Below are positions 56,111 to 64,000 of a DNA stretch of 64,000 bases, piece by piece. This DNA comes from Nocardioides sp. Root682. Its GTDB lineage: Bacteria > Actinomycetota > Actinomycetes > Propionibacteriales > Nocardioidaceae. Positions within the stretch are counted from its first letter, which is position 1; every line of letters begins with the position of its first letter. The DNA lies in the NCBI RefSeq assembly GCF_001427795.1, contig NZ_LMHJ01000005.1, forward strand, positions 105,194 to 169,193, written 5' to 3'. The notes beneath the pieces were generated by a model. It saw nothing but the letters and a program-made list of their open reading frames with translations, had not been told where the DNA came from and did not search any database. A program made the position numbers and the translations under genes.

Positions 56111-56141
56111 AAGAGCCACCCTGCGCTGTAGGGTGGCTCTT
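56111..56141 (+). terminator. terminator after the second MerR gene
   Basis: Perfect 12-bp arms AAGAGCCACCCT (56111-56122) and AGGGTGGCTCTT (56130-56141) around a seven-base loop. It isolates the glycine riboswitch from upstream transcription. Confidence 0.85.
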
Positions 56142-56154
56142 GCTGTTGATGCTG

Positions 56155-56274
56155 CACGGGAGAGTCAGGCCCGAGCCTGCGCCGAAGGGGCAATTCCTCC
56201 CCGGAACCTCTCAGGCGCCCGGACCGTGCGGAGCAGGCAACTGTGGAGCTGCACCGGCGCAGTGACAGAGGGGG
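56155..56274 (+). promoter_or_regulatory. glycine riboswitch (gcvT type, single aptamer)
   Basis: The conserved pieces appear in order: CGGGAGAG near 56,157, GCCGAAGGGGCAA near 56,182, CCCCGGAACCTCTCAGGC near 56,199 and GGACCG, then a P3-type extension and GACAGAGGGG. It sits 46 bases upstream of gcvP. Only one aptamer copy is seen. Glycine binding is expected to raise gcvP expression. Confidence 0.9.
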
Positions 56275-56319
56275 AGGGATTCGATCTCTCTTTGTCGATC
56301 CCCAAGGACCCGCCTGCTC

Positions 56320-59142
56320 ATGAGCACCCCTTTCGTCAACCGCCACATCGGTCCGGACGCAGCCCAGGTCGAGACCATGCTCGAGCGTCTCGGCTTCACC
56401 TCGCTCGACGAGCTGATGGACGCTGCCGTCCCGAAGTCGATCCGGTCGACCGACGCGCTTGCGCTGCCGGAAGCGGTGGACGAGGAGACGGCGGCCGCTG
56501 AGCTGCGGGCGCTGGCCGGCGCCAACGTCCCCGGTGAGCCGATGATCGGCCTGGGCTACCACGCGACCGTGACTCCTGCGGTGATCCGGCGCAACGTGCT
56601 GGAGGACCCGAGCTGGTACACCGCGTACACGCCGTACCAGCCGGAGATCTCGCAGGGCCGGCTCGAGGCGCTGATCAACTTCCAGACCATGGTGTCGGAC
56701 CTGACCGGTCTGACCACCTCGGGATCGTCCCTCCTCGACGAGGGTACGGCGGCCGCTGAGGCCGTCGCGCTCGCTTTCCGTGCGAACCGCAAGGCGTCAG
56801 GCCCCTTCGTCATCGACGCCGACGCGCTGCCGCAGACGATCGACGTGGTGCGCACCCGCGCCGAGGGCATCGGCATCGAGATCCTCGTCGCCGATCTGAC
56901 CAACGGCTTGCCTGAGGGCGAGGTGTCCGGCGTGCTCGTGCAGTACCCCGGCGCGTCCGGGCGGATCGCCGACATCAAGCCGGTCATCGACGCCGTCCAC
57001 GAGCGCGGCGGCCTGGCTGTCGTCGCCGCCGACCTGCTCGCCCTGACCCTGCTCGAGGCCCCGGGAACGCTGGGTGCCGACGTCGTCGTCGGATCGGCGC
57101 AGCGCTTCGGCGTCCCGCTGTTCTACGGCGGCCCGCACGCCGGGTTCATCAGCGTCCGCGAAGGCCTGGAGCGCCAGCTCCCGGGCCGCCTGGTGGGTGT
57201 CTCGGTCGACGCCGAGGGGCGGCCGGCGTACCGCCTCGCGCTGCAGACCCGCGAGCAGCACATTCGTCGCGACAAGGCGACGTCGAACATCTGCACCGCT
57301 CAGGTCCTGCTCGCCGTGACCGCTGCGATGTACGCCGTCTACCACGGTCCCGAGGGCCTCAAGGCGATCGCGACGGAGGTCCACGAGCTCGCCGGCCGCG
57401 CGGCGGCCTCGCTCCAGGGCGGCGGCTTCACGCTGGTCAACGACACGTTCTTCGACACCCTGCAGGTGCGTACGCCCGGCAATGCTGCCGCGATCGTGAA
57501 GGCTGCTCGGGCCGAGGGCCTGCACCTGCGCCTGGTCGACGCGGACACCGTGGGCATCGCGTTCGGAGAGACTGCCGGGGCCGCGACGCTGCGGGCCCTG
57601 CACACCGCCTTCGGCGTCTCGCCGCAGTCCGCGGAGCCGCTCGAGGGCCTTCAGGTGGCGCACCAGCGCACCACCGACTACCTCACGCACCCGGTGTTCA
57701 ACACCCACCACAACGAGACCTCGATGCTGCGCTACCTGCACAAGCTCAGCAGCCGCGACTACGCGCTCGACCGCGGCATGATCCCGCTCGGCTCCTGCAC
57801 GATGAAGCTGAACGCGACGACAGAGATGGAGCCGATCTCGCTGGCCGGCTTCGCCAACCTGCATCCGTTCGTGCCCGTCGAGGACGCCGCCGGCTACGTC
57901 GAGATGATCGAGGAGCTCGAGGGCTGGCTGGCCGAGGTCACCGGCTACGACCGGGTCTCCATCCAGCCGAACGCCGGCGCCCAGGGCGAGTTCGCCGGGA
58001 TGCTCGCGATCCGCAACTACCACCGCGCCAACGGCCAGGACCAGCGCGACGTCTGCCTGATCCCGTCGTCGGCGCACGGCACCAACCCCGCGTCCGCGGT
58101 GATGGTCGGCATGCGCGTCGTGGTGGTCAAGGCCACCGACGAGGGCACTGTCGACCTCGACGACCTGCGGGCCAAGTGCGAGCAGCACTCCGAGACCCTC
58201 GCGGCGATCATGGTGACCTACCCGTCGACGCACGGCGTCTACGAGGAGAGCATCACCGAGCTGTGCGACATCGTGCACGAGCACGGTGGACAGGTCTACA
58301 TCGACGGCGCCAACTTCAACGCGCTCCTCGGCTACGGCCAGCCGGGCAAGTTCGGTGGCGACGTCTCGCACCTCAACCTGCACAAGACGTTCTGCGTCCC
58401 GCACGGCGGCGGTGGCCCGGGCGTCGGTCCGGTCGCGGTGCGCGCCCACCTGGCGCCGTACCTCCCGACGCACCCGCTGCACCCCGACAGCAACCGGCGC
58501 GAGGGCACTGGTGCCATCAGCGCGGCGCCCTTCGGGTCAGCGGGCATCCTGCCGATCTCGTGGGCCTACGTCCGGATGATGGGAGCCGAGGGCCTGACCC
58601 GCGCGACCGCCGTCGCGGTCCTGTCGGCCAACTACATCGCGGCACGCCTCGGCGAGCACTACCCGGTGCTGTACCGCGGCGACACCGGGCTGGTCGCACA
58701 CGAGTGCATCCTCGACCTGCGCAAGATCAGCCAGGACACGGGCGTCTCGGTCGACGACGTGGCCAAGCGCCTCATCGACTACGGATTCCACGCGCCGACG
58801 ATGTCGTTCCCGGTCGCGGGCACGCTCATGGTCGAGCCCACCGAGTCCGAGGACCTCAGCGAGATCGACCGCTTCTGCGACGCGATGATCGCGATCAAGG
58901 GCGAGATTGACCGGGTCGTCGCAGGGGAGTGGGACGTCGACGCGTCGCCGCTGCACAACGCGCCGCACACCGCGCGTGCCCTGGTGGGCGAGTGGGATCG
59001 CTCGTACTCGCGCGAGGTCGCGGTCTTCCCGGCCGGCATCTCGCCGGACAAGTACTGGCCGCCGGTGGCGCGCATCGACCAGGCCTACGGCGACCGCAAC
59101 CTGGTGTGCGCGTGCCCGCCGATGGACGCCTACGACGAGTGA
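56320..59142 (+). CDS. gcvP: glycine dehydrogenase (decarboxylating), P protein
   Basis: 940-residue PLP enzyme that decarboxylates glycine and passes the aminomethyl group to GcvH. The fused N- and C-terminal halves of the homodimeric type are both present. PLP-binding Lys is in LNLHKTFCVPHGGGGPG (near residue 690), with SCTMKLNATTEM, SAHGTNPASA and DGANFNALLG as other landmarks. Length is slightly shorter than E. coli (957). The ATG at 56320 follows the glycine riboswitch. Its stop overlaps or touches the serine hydrolase start. Confidence 0.96.
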   Translation: MSTPFVNRHIGPDAAQVETMLERLGFTSLDELMDAAVPKSIRSTDALALPEAVDEETAAAELRALAGANVPGEPMIGLGYHATVTPAVIRRNVLEDPSWYTAYTPYQPEISQGRLEALINFQTMVSDLTGLTTSGSSLLDEGTAAAEAVALAFRANRKASGPFVIDADALPQTIDVVRTRAEGIGIEILVADLTNGLPEGEVSGVLVQYPGASGRIADIKPVIDAVHERGGLAVVAADLLALTLLEAPGTLGADVVVGSAQRFGVPLFYGGPHAGFISVREGLERQLPGRLVGVSVDAEGRPAYRLALQTREQHIRRDKATSNICTAQVLLAVTAAMYAVYHGPEGLKAIATEVHELAGRAAASLQGGGFTLVNDTFFDTLQVRTPGNAAAIVKAARAEGLHLRLVDADTVGIAFGETAGAATLRALHTAFGVSPQSAEPLEGLQVAHQRTTDYLTHPVFNTHHNETSMLRYLHKLSSRDYALDRGMIPLGSCTMKLNATTEMEPISLAGFANLHPFVPVEDAAGYVEMIEELEGWLAEVTGYDRVSIQPNAGAQGEFAGMLAIRNYHRANGQDQRDVCLIPSSAHGTNPASAVMVGMRVVVVKATDEGTVDLDDLRAKCEQHSETLAAIMVTYPSTHGVYEESITELCDIVHEHGGQVYIDGANFNALLGYGQPGKFGGDVSHLNLHKTFCVPHGGGGPGVGPVAVRAHLAPYLPTHPLHPDSNRREGTGAISAAPFGSAGILPISWAYVRMMGAEGLTRATAVAVLSANYIAARLGEHYPVLYRGDTGLVAHECILDLRKISQDTGVSVDDVAKRLIDYGFHAPTMSFPVAGTLMVEPTESEDLSEIDRFCDAMIAIKGEIDRVVAGEWDVDASPLHNAPHTARALVGEWDRSYSREVAVFPAGISPDKYWPPVARIDQAYGDRNLVCACPPMDAYDE

Positions 59143-59144
59143 GC

Positions 59145-60416
59145 ATGCGGTACGACGACGCGCTGGCCTCGTTGCAGGGTGCCGGTCGGTTGCCCTCGGT
59201 GTCGGTCGCGGTCGCTCGCGCCGGGGTGCCGGTGTGGAGCGGCTGCATCTCGGTCGTTGACGGGGTGACCAGCGCGTCGTCGTACCGGATCGGGTCGATC
59301 ACCAAGACCATGACTGCGGTGCTCGTGCTGCAGCTGCGCGACGAAGGGCTGCTGGGCCTGGACGACCCGATCGGGTCGGTGGTGCCCGAGACCGGCTACG
59401 CGGCCGCGACGGTGCGCGAGCTGCTCTCGCACACGAGCGGCATGCAGAGCGAGCCGGTCGGTCCGTGGTGGGAGCGATCCGACGGCGGTGACGCCTCGTC
59501 GCTGATCGCGGCCAACGACGGGTCCGGTCGGGTGGCTGCGGCGGGGGAGTACTACCACTACTCCAACCTCGGTTTCGGGCTGCTCGGCGAGGCCGTCGCG
59601 CGCCTGCGGGGCGTCGACTGGTGGACCACGGTGGAGACCCGGCTGCTGGCGCCGCTGGGCATGGCCGGGACGTCCTACCACCCGCCCACGAATCACGCGC
59701 CCGGCCGCAGCGTCGACCACTTCGCCCACACGCTGACCGACGAGCCACACACCGACACCGGTGCGATGGCCCCGGCGGGTCAGGCGTGGAGCACGGTGGC
59801 GGACCTGCTGCGCTGGGCCGACTTCCTGGCGGTGGGCCACCCGGAGGTCCTGTCCGCATCGACCCTCACGGAGATGGCGGCACCCGTCGAACCCGCCGAT
59901 GCCTACGGTCTGGGACTGCGACTGGTGGACCTTGCCGGCCGCACCCTGGTCGGCCACACCGGCTCCATGCCCGGGTTCCAGGCGTCGTTGTTCGTGGATC
60001 GCTCATCACGCGACGCCGTGGTCGCACTCACCAACGCCACGACCGGCCTCCGGCCGGACCGCGTGCCCGCGCTCTTTCTCGGCGCGGACCCGATTGTCGC
60101 CGCTGAGCCCTGGGCTCCGACGTCGGAACCGGTGCCGACAGCGGTCCGGGAACTCCTGGGCGTCTGGTTCTGGGGCAACACGGCGCTCGGCTTCGAATGG
60201 GTCGGCGGCGAGCTCGACGTGCGCGACCTGCGCACTGCAGAACGCAGCGACCGTTTCGCGCTCGATGACGGTCAGTTCACCGGCATCGACGGCTACCACC
60301 GGGGCGAGCGGCTGCGCGTTCATCGTGGCGCCGACGGTTCGGTCGTCCATCTCGAGTGCGCGACCTTCGTCTACACGCGCGCGCCGTACGACCCGCAGGT
60401 CACGCTTCTGCCCTAA
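59145..60416 (+). CDS. serine hydrolase, beta-lactamase family
   Basis: 423-residue class C/DD-peptidase-like protein without signal peptide. The nucleophile is in GSITKTMTA (SxxK), YHYSNLG gives the YxN motif, and GHTGSMPG the KTG equivalent. A beta-rich C-terminal domain of about 100 residues follows. Esterase or peptidase activity is possible; cytoplasmic location argues against a wall function. ATG 59145 is chosen; GTG 59139 gives a GTGA overlap with gcvP and is an alternative. Confidence 0.88.
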   Translation: MRYDDALASLQGAGRLPSVSVAVARAGVPVWSGCISVVDGVTSASSYRIGSITKTMTAVLVLQLRDEGLLGLDDPIGSVVPETGYAAATVRELLSHTSGMQSEPVGPWWERSDGGDASSLIAANDGSGRVAAAGEYYHYSNLGFGLLGEAVARLRGVDWWTTVETRLLAPLGMAGTSYHPPTNHAPGRSVDHFAHTLTDEPHTDTGAMAPAGQAWSTVADLLRWADFLAVGHPEVLSASTLTEMAAPVEPADAYGLGLRLVDLAGRTLVGHTGSMPGFQASLFVDRSSRDAVVALTNATTGLRPDRVPALFLGADPIVAAEPWAPTSEPVPTAVRELLGVWFWGNTALGFEWVGGELDVRDLRTAERSDRFALDDGQFTGIDGYHRGERLRVHRGADGSVVHLECATFVYTRAPYDPQVTLLP

Positions 60417-60419
60417 CCT
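60414..60419 (+). promoter_or_regulatory. -10 element TAACCT for a leaderless transcript
   Basis: TAACCT overlapping the previous stop codon region, with six bases to the ATG at 60426. There is no ribosome site in between. Confidence 0.5.
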
Positions 60420-60425
60420 CGGGCC

Positions 60426-60911
60426 ATGCACACACTGGTCAAGGTCGTCGCGGTCATGGCAGTCGTACTCGGCCTTGCCGGATGTGGCAGCGACGAGGAC
60501 CCCGGCGACACCGATCCCACCCGGGGAGCGAAGTCATCCGACGGCGGCGCATCGGATGCACCGGCGACCGGGGACTGCGCGACCCCTGAGCAGGCGGCCC
60601 AGTTCTCCGTCAATGGCCAGATCGTCTCCCAGTTCGCCCATCTCCCGACCGAGAGCTGGAGCAAGACGCTCGGCAACCTCGACGACCTCGACGAGGAGGT
60701 CGACGCGCTGAGCACCCTCGAGGGCGACGACGTCCAGGCGGCGATCGCCGTCTACGAGCAGATCCCGCCGATCATCGAAGCGGGCCTGGGCGGCGACACC
60801 ACGGCGACGGCGAAGCTCGCCGACCTGATCGGGACCGACCCGGTCGAGGCTCTCAAGCTCAAGAACACGATCGTGCTCGCCTACGGGAAGCAGTGCCAGG
60901 GCGCAGGCTGA
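60426..60911 (+). CDS. hypothetical lipoprotein
   Basis: 161-residue exported lipoprotein. A signal segment (VVAVMAVVLGLAGC) ends in lipobox LAGC with Cys20. A low-complexity Asp/Gly/Ser/Thr linker (about 22-50) is followed by a helical domain with two further Cys (GDCAT and KQCQG) that could pair. No family recognised. It lies nine bases after the serine hydrolase and may be read from its own TAACCT. Confidence 0.78.
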   Translation: MHTLVKVVAVMAVVLGLAGCGSDEDPGDTDPTRGAKSSDGGASDAPATGDCATPEQAAQFSVNGQIVSQFAHLPTESWSKTLGNLDDLDEEVDALSTLEGDDVQAAIAVYEQIPPIIEAGLGGDTTATAKLADLIGTDPVEALKLKNTIVLAYGKQCQGAG

Positions 60912-60936
60912 GGCCCGACTACGCCATGATGGGCGG

Positions 60937-61788
60937 GTGAACGAGAACACGTTGCAGTTTGCCTGGTTCCAGCGCGACGGCGACACCTATCAGCCCCTGC
61001 CCCTGGCCCAGAGCCTCTGGAAGGCCGACCAGATGCACGGCGTGGCCATCAGCGGTCTCCTTGCCCGTGCGCTGGAGGACGCGGTCGCTGCGGCTGGACG
61101 TCAGGACCTGGTCCCCGCGCGGTACCACGTCGACCTCTTCCGTCCGGCAGCGATGATCGCCACCACGGCCGAAGCGACCGTCGTCCGCGAAGGCACCCGC
61201 CTGATGCTGGTGGACGCCGTCGTCCTGCAGGAGGGCGAGGTCGTTGCCCGAGGCAGCGCGACCTTCTTGCGACCGACCGTCAATCCGGACGGAGAGGTGT
61301 GGTCGGCCGACGGGCGACCGGTCGCGCCCGCACTGGACCTGCTGCCGGCAACGGGTCGGCCCGACACACCGTTCTTCGCCAGCGAGGCGTCGTGGTCGGA
61401 CGACTTCGGCGCGCACCAGAACGCCGGTCGTCACCAGACCTGGCAGACGGCTGTCCCGATCGTGCTCGGCGAGGAGTGCACGCCGTTCCAGGCCGTCGCA
61501 TCGATCGCCGACGCCACCAGCATGGTGACGAACTGGGGGAGCGGCGGCGTGCAGTTCATCAACACCGACATCAGCCTCGTGCTGTCCCGTCTGCCTGACG
61601 GCGTGGTGCTCGGCCTTCGCAGCACTGATCACGTCGCGGTCGACGGCATCGGAGCGGGGACGGCCGAGGTGTTCGACCGGAGCGGTTCGATCGGTACGGC
61701 GACGGTGAGCTCGCTGGCCAACACCCGGCGCACCGTGGACTTCTCCGGGTTCGATGCGGAGGGTCACCACGGTTCGCCGGGTGCCTGA
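60937..61788 (+). CDS. acyl-CoA thioesterase-like protein (double hot-dog)
   Basis: 283-residue protein of the TesB/4HBT_3-like group. The N-terminal hot-dog has HGVAISGLLARALE and YHVDLFRPA, the usual start of this family; the second half includes TPFQAVASIADATSMVTNWG and FINTDISLVLSR. A catalytic Asp is likely in the latter (ADATS). GTG 60937 is the start. It converges on the secreted protein gene at 12 bases. Hydrolysis of an acyl-CoA is expected. Confidence 0.83.
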   Translation: MNENTLQFAWFQRDGDTYQPLPLAQSLWKADQMHGVAISGLLARALEDAVAAAGRQDLVPARYHVDLFRPAAMIATTAEATVVREGTRLMLVDAVVLQEGEVVARGSATFLRPTVNPDGEVWSADGRPVAPALDLLPATGRPDTPFFASEASWSDDFGAHQNAGRHQTWQTAVPIVLGEECTPFQAVASIADATSMVTNWGSGGVQFINTDISLVLSRLPDGVVLGLRSTDHVAVDGIGAGTAEVFDRSGSIGTATVSSLANTRRTVDFSGFDAEGHHGSPGA

Positions 61789-61800
61789 GCCAGCTGGTCA

Positions 61801-62367
61801 TCAGTCGCTGGTGACGATCACGTAGAACCGCTTGCGTGCTCCCGGTTGGGTGACGGTCCCGTCGCTGTTGCGCGGGCTCACCACGAAGTGGCTGGTGTTG
61901 TTGGTGCCGGCCGGTGCGCAGGCCACGATGCCGGCGAGGCCGCAGACGGTCGCGGAGATCTCGCCGCTGAACTCGGGGTTGGCGTCGGCCGTCGGTGCGC
62001 GTCCGTTCGTGATGCTGTCGGCGTTCTGGTCGACCTGGTTCTGCAGCGCGATCGTGGTCACGATGCCGTTGTCGGAGAGGTCCTCTCCAGCGCTGAGGTA
62101 GACGTTGCCGGACGCCCGCAGGGAGTTGTCGCCGGTCGTTGCCGTGTTCGGCAGGGTGGGGTAGCCAGCGGCGACGGTGAAGCCGCCGGACTGTGCCTCG
62201 ATCTGGCCGTTGGCGTCGATCAGCACCCAACGCTCCTGACCCGGATTGCCCTGCTCTCCCGGGTTGCCGGGACCCGCCTGGGCGACGGCCCAGGAAGTGC
62301 CGCCGAGGGAGAGAGCGAGGGCAGCAGTGGCGACGTAGAAGGACGGGGTGGGCTTGTGGACACGCAT
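61801..62367 (-). CDS. secreted protein with short collagen-like segment
   Basis: 188-residue exported protein. A signal peptide spans about residues 1-30 (YVATAALALSLGGTSWAVAQA), followed by G-x-y triplets GPGNPGEQGNPGQ (about 32-44) and a beta-rich domain with two cysteines (TVCGLAGIVAC) likely to form a disulfide. The C-terminal KRFYVIVTS resembles phage or surface fibre tails. ATG at 62367 follows GGAGG. Function is unknown; a surface structure is an inference. Longer open frame upstream is a shadow of rmuC. Confidence 0.8.
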   Translation of the reverse strand: MRVHKPTPSFYVATAALALSLGGTSWAVAQAGPGNPGEQGNPGQERWVLIDANGQIEAQSGGFTVAAGYPTLPNTATTGDNSLRASGNVYLSAGEDLSDNGIVTTIALQNQVDQNADSITNGRAPTADANPEFSGEISATVCGLAGIVACAPAGTNNTSHFVVSPRNSDGTVTQPGARKRFYVIVTSD

Positions 62368-62441
62368 GTGGACCTCCGATGGGAGTGATCTGTCACACGT
62401 GCTTCGGAGCGATGGGCTCCGCGGATGGTAAAGGTTCGGCG

Positions 62442-63824
62442 TCAGCCTGTGCGGTGCTCGTCGCCGACGATCTCGGCGTCCGCGACGTCGAAGTCGAACG
62501 TCAGCTCCGGGCGCTCGAGATCGGCGATGACCGCGAACTCGCCACTGGTGAGCGCCCGCGGCGCGATGTCGATCTGCCGGGCTGTCCCGAGCACGGCGGA
62601 CTCGTCCATCTGGTCGAGCTTGCGGGCGGTCACGAGCACGCGGGACTCCAGTGAGTTCGCGAAGGTGTTGTAGCTCTTCACCGTGCTCTCCAGCGAGCGC
62701 CGCAGCTTGTCGGCGTGGTCGGCCAGCGTGCTGATCCGGCGGTACAGCTCGCGCCCGAGGTCGAAGAGCTGCTTGGCGTCGTCGGTGAGCACGTCCTGGC
62801 GCCAGGTGAAGGCGACGGTCTTGAGGATCGCCCAGAGGTTGGTCGGGGTGGCGAGCAGGACACCCTTCCCGAAGGAGTACTCCAGCAGGGACGGGTCGGT
62901 GTCGAGCGCCACCGACAGCAGCTGCTCGTTCGGGATGAATGCCACCGTGAACTCGGGACTCGCCGTCAGTCCGGTCCAGTAGCTCTTCGCCGCGAGTGCG
63001 TCGACATGGCCGCGCACCTTGCGGGCGTGGTCGACGAGCAGGCGCTGCCGCTCTCCTGCGGTGACCTGCGGGCCGTGGGCGTCGATGAAGGCGTTGTAGG
63101 GCACCTTCGCGTCGATCGCCATCTGCTTGCCGCCGGGCAGGTTGATCACCATGTCGGGGCGGCGCGCGCCGGAATCGGCCTCGATGGAGTGCTGCGTGTC
63201 GAAGTCGACGCGCGGCAGCAGTCCGGCGGACTCGACCAGGGTGCGGAGCTGGGTCTCGCCCCACACGCCTCGAACCGCGTTGTTGGTCAGCGCGGATGCC
63301 AGCGTGTCGGCTGCCTTCTTCGACTCCGCCACGGTGACCTGGGTGCTGCGCAGCTGCTCGGCGAGCTCGCCGTGCTGGTGGGAGCGTTGCTGCTCGAGCT
63401 CCTCCACGCGGCGCTGCATCGTGCGCAGCTGGTCGGCCACGGGCGTCAGGGTCTTGAGGACCTGGGTGTGGCCGCCCTCGGCCTTCTCGCGCTCACGCTC
63501 GGTCTGGCGCTGCTGGTCGACCGTCGCCTGGTGCTGCTCGCGGGCTGCTTCGAGGGCGGCGCGCAGCGCATCGACGGTCGCCAGGGCGCCCGCCAGGTCA
63601 CTCTCCACGGCCGCCCTGGCGGCTGCGTCCTGCTCGCGGATCTCGGCGACGATCACGTCGTTGCGCGAGTGGGCCAGCTGGACCTCGTGCCTCAGGTCCC
63701 GGACCTCGCCGTCGTGCGCCTGGGTCAGCGCGGCGATCGACGACTCCTGCTGGGCCCGCAGGACCAGCCAGCTGGCACCTGCGCCGAGCAGGAGTCCGAT
63801 GAGCAGAGCAACGATCGTGAGCAT
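62442..63824 (-). CDS. rmuC: DNA recombination protein RmuC
   Basis: 460-residue protein with one N-terminal membrane helix (residues 2-22; LTIVALLIGLLLGAGASWLVL), a long coiled-coil (about 30-170) and the RmuC domain (about 180-420; RGVWGETQLRTLVESAGLL, RPDMVINLPGGKQMAIDAKVP and LLATPTNLWAILKTVAF). RmuC limits inversions and is nuclease-like. ATG 63824 is chosen so that the membrane helix is N-terminal; a start at 63875 adds 17 unconvincing residues. Confidence 0.93.
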   Translation of the reverse strand: MLTIVALLIGLLLGAGASWLVLRAQQESSIAALTQAHDGEVRDLRHEVQLAHSRNDVIVAEIREQDAAARAAVESDLAGALATVDALRAALEAAREQHQATVDQQRQTEREREKAEGGHTQVLKTLTPVADQLRTMQRRVEELEQQRSHQHGELAEQLRSTQVTVAESKKAADTLASALTNNAVRGVWGETQLRTLVESAGLLPRVDFDTQHSIEADSGARRPDMVINLPGGKQMAIDAKVPYNAFIDAHGPQVTAGERQRLLVDHARKVRGHVDALAAKSYWTGLTASPEFTVAFIPNEQLLSVALDTDPSLLEYSFGKGVLLATPTNLWAILKTVAFTWRQDVLTDDAKQLFDLGRELYRRISTLADHADKLRRSLESTVKSYNTFANSLESRVLVTARKLDQMDESAVLGTARQIDIAPRALTSGEFAVIADLERPELTFDFDVADAEIVGDEHRTG

Positions 63825-63875
63825 GGAGACAGTCAAACAGCGGGGGGCGACAGAACCCCGCTGGGCACGCCGCAC

Positions 63876-64000
63876 TCAGGCGACAACCGCGGCCCGCCTG
63901 CGCTCCAGCTCGTCCAAGCGGTCCGCCAGCCGCCGTCGTACGGCGCCCGGGAGCTCCTGTTCGAGGGCGGCCCGAGCCGCCGCGACCGTGGCGTCGTCGC
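63876..64000 (-). CDS. C-terminal fragment of an unknown protein
   Basis: The last 40 codons of a minus-strand gene ending in TGA at 63878-63876. The residues are Ala/Arg/Leu/Glu-rich and helical (LEQELPGAVRRRLADRLDEL). The rest is outside the window. No family can be named. It lies 51 bases upstream of rmuC and is probably in the same transcript. Confidence 0.55.
   Translation of the reverse strand, partial: DDATVAAARAALEQELPGAVRRRLADRLDELERRRAAVVA

Noticed and set aside
56797..58482. 561-codon frame antisense to gcvP
   Set aside because: Shadow of a well-conserved gene; no ribosome site, motif or independent support.
1..64000. tRNA or rRNA genes, CRISPR arrays, insertion sequences, prophage or attachment sites
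   Set aside because: None seen by eye on either strand; composition is even apart from the Rhs tip, and no transposase or integrase-like protein is encoded.

Overview
The DNA is about 70% GC with very strong G/C third-position bias, frequent GTG/TTG starts and four-base stop/start overlaps. It looks like the chromosome of a high-GC actinobacterium. The mce operon, the DUF5709 protein, the DUF881/Sbp and glycine-cleavage gene order and the huge secreted Rhs protein together suggest Nocardioides or a close relative; that genus call is an inference. I saw no tRNA, rRNA, CRISPR array, insertion sequence or replication origin.

Layout. (1) 1-6,700: the end of mceA, then mceB-mceF and two Mce-associated membrane protein genes, a lipid/sterol import operon. 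(2) 6,700-21,700: a catabolic region built on CoA and hydrolase chemistry. One minus-strand gene train (alpha/beta hydrolase, acetoacetyl-CoA ligase, tautomerase, thiolase, crotonase) and a second (crotonase, metallo-beta-lactamase-fold hydrolase, SDR, a quinone-oxidoreductase/MBL fusion, a small protein) flank two divergent AraC-type regulator genes, a further crotonase and a divergent MBL hydrolase. The promoters of both trains carry the same roughly 55-bp element, so they are probably one regulon. (3) 21,800-32,150: a secreted LamG protein, a 2,038-residue Rhs/YD-repeat protein whose C-terminus carries a PD-(D/E)XK-like nuclease motif, and a probable immunity gene. (4) 32,160-40,200: a cyclase/AAA regulator, a zinc-ribbon microprotein, a GAF-ANTAR regulator and a stress island centred on a SigB/SigF-type sigma factor. 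Many island genes have a promoter of the form G(T/C)(T/A)T-15 bp-GGGTAC. A 103-residue protein resembling sigma region 2 alone is also encoded here. (5) 40,200-48,160: an SDR and an LLM oxidoreductase behind a KstR-like palindrome, an FMN split-barrel protein, a DUF3352 protein with an internal duplication, a peptidase-like/DUF2786 fusion, a TagB/TagF-like transferase and a beta-helix acyltransferase. (6) 48,170-64,000: two CNNM/CBS transporters, then a block matching mycobacterial Rv1822-Rv1832 in order (CDP-alcohol transferase, DUF881, Sbp, DUF881, gcvH, GarA-like FHA, two MerR regulators around a DUF151 nuclease, and gcvP behind a glycine riboswitch). A serine hydrolase, a lipoprotein, a thioesterase, a secreted protein and rmuC follow.

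How the parts may work together. Lipid or sterol-like substrates imported by the Mce system could feed the CoA-dependent degradation genes. Acetoacetate would be activated by the ligase and cleaved by the thiolase to acetyl-CoA. The KstR-like operator at 40,200 fits steroid metabolism. The true substrate of the catabolic cluster with three MBL domains cannot be read from sequence. The Rhs unit is a self-contained polymorphic-toxin module, and the 36-39.5 kb island looks like the local regulon of its own sigma factor.
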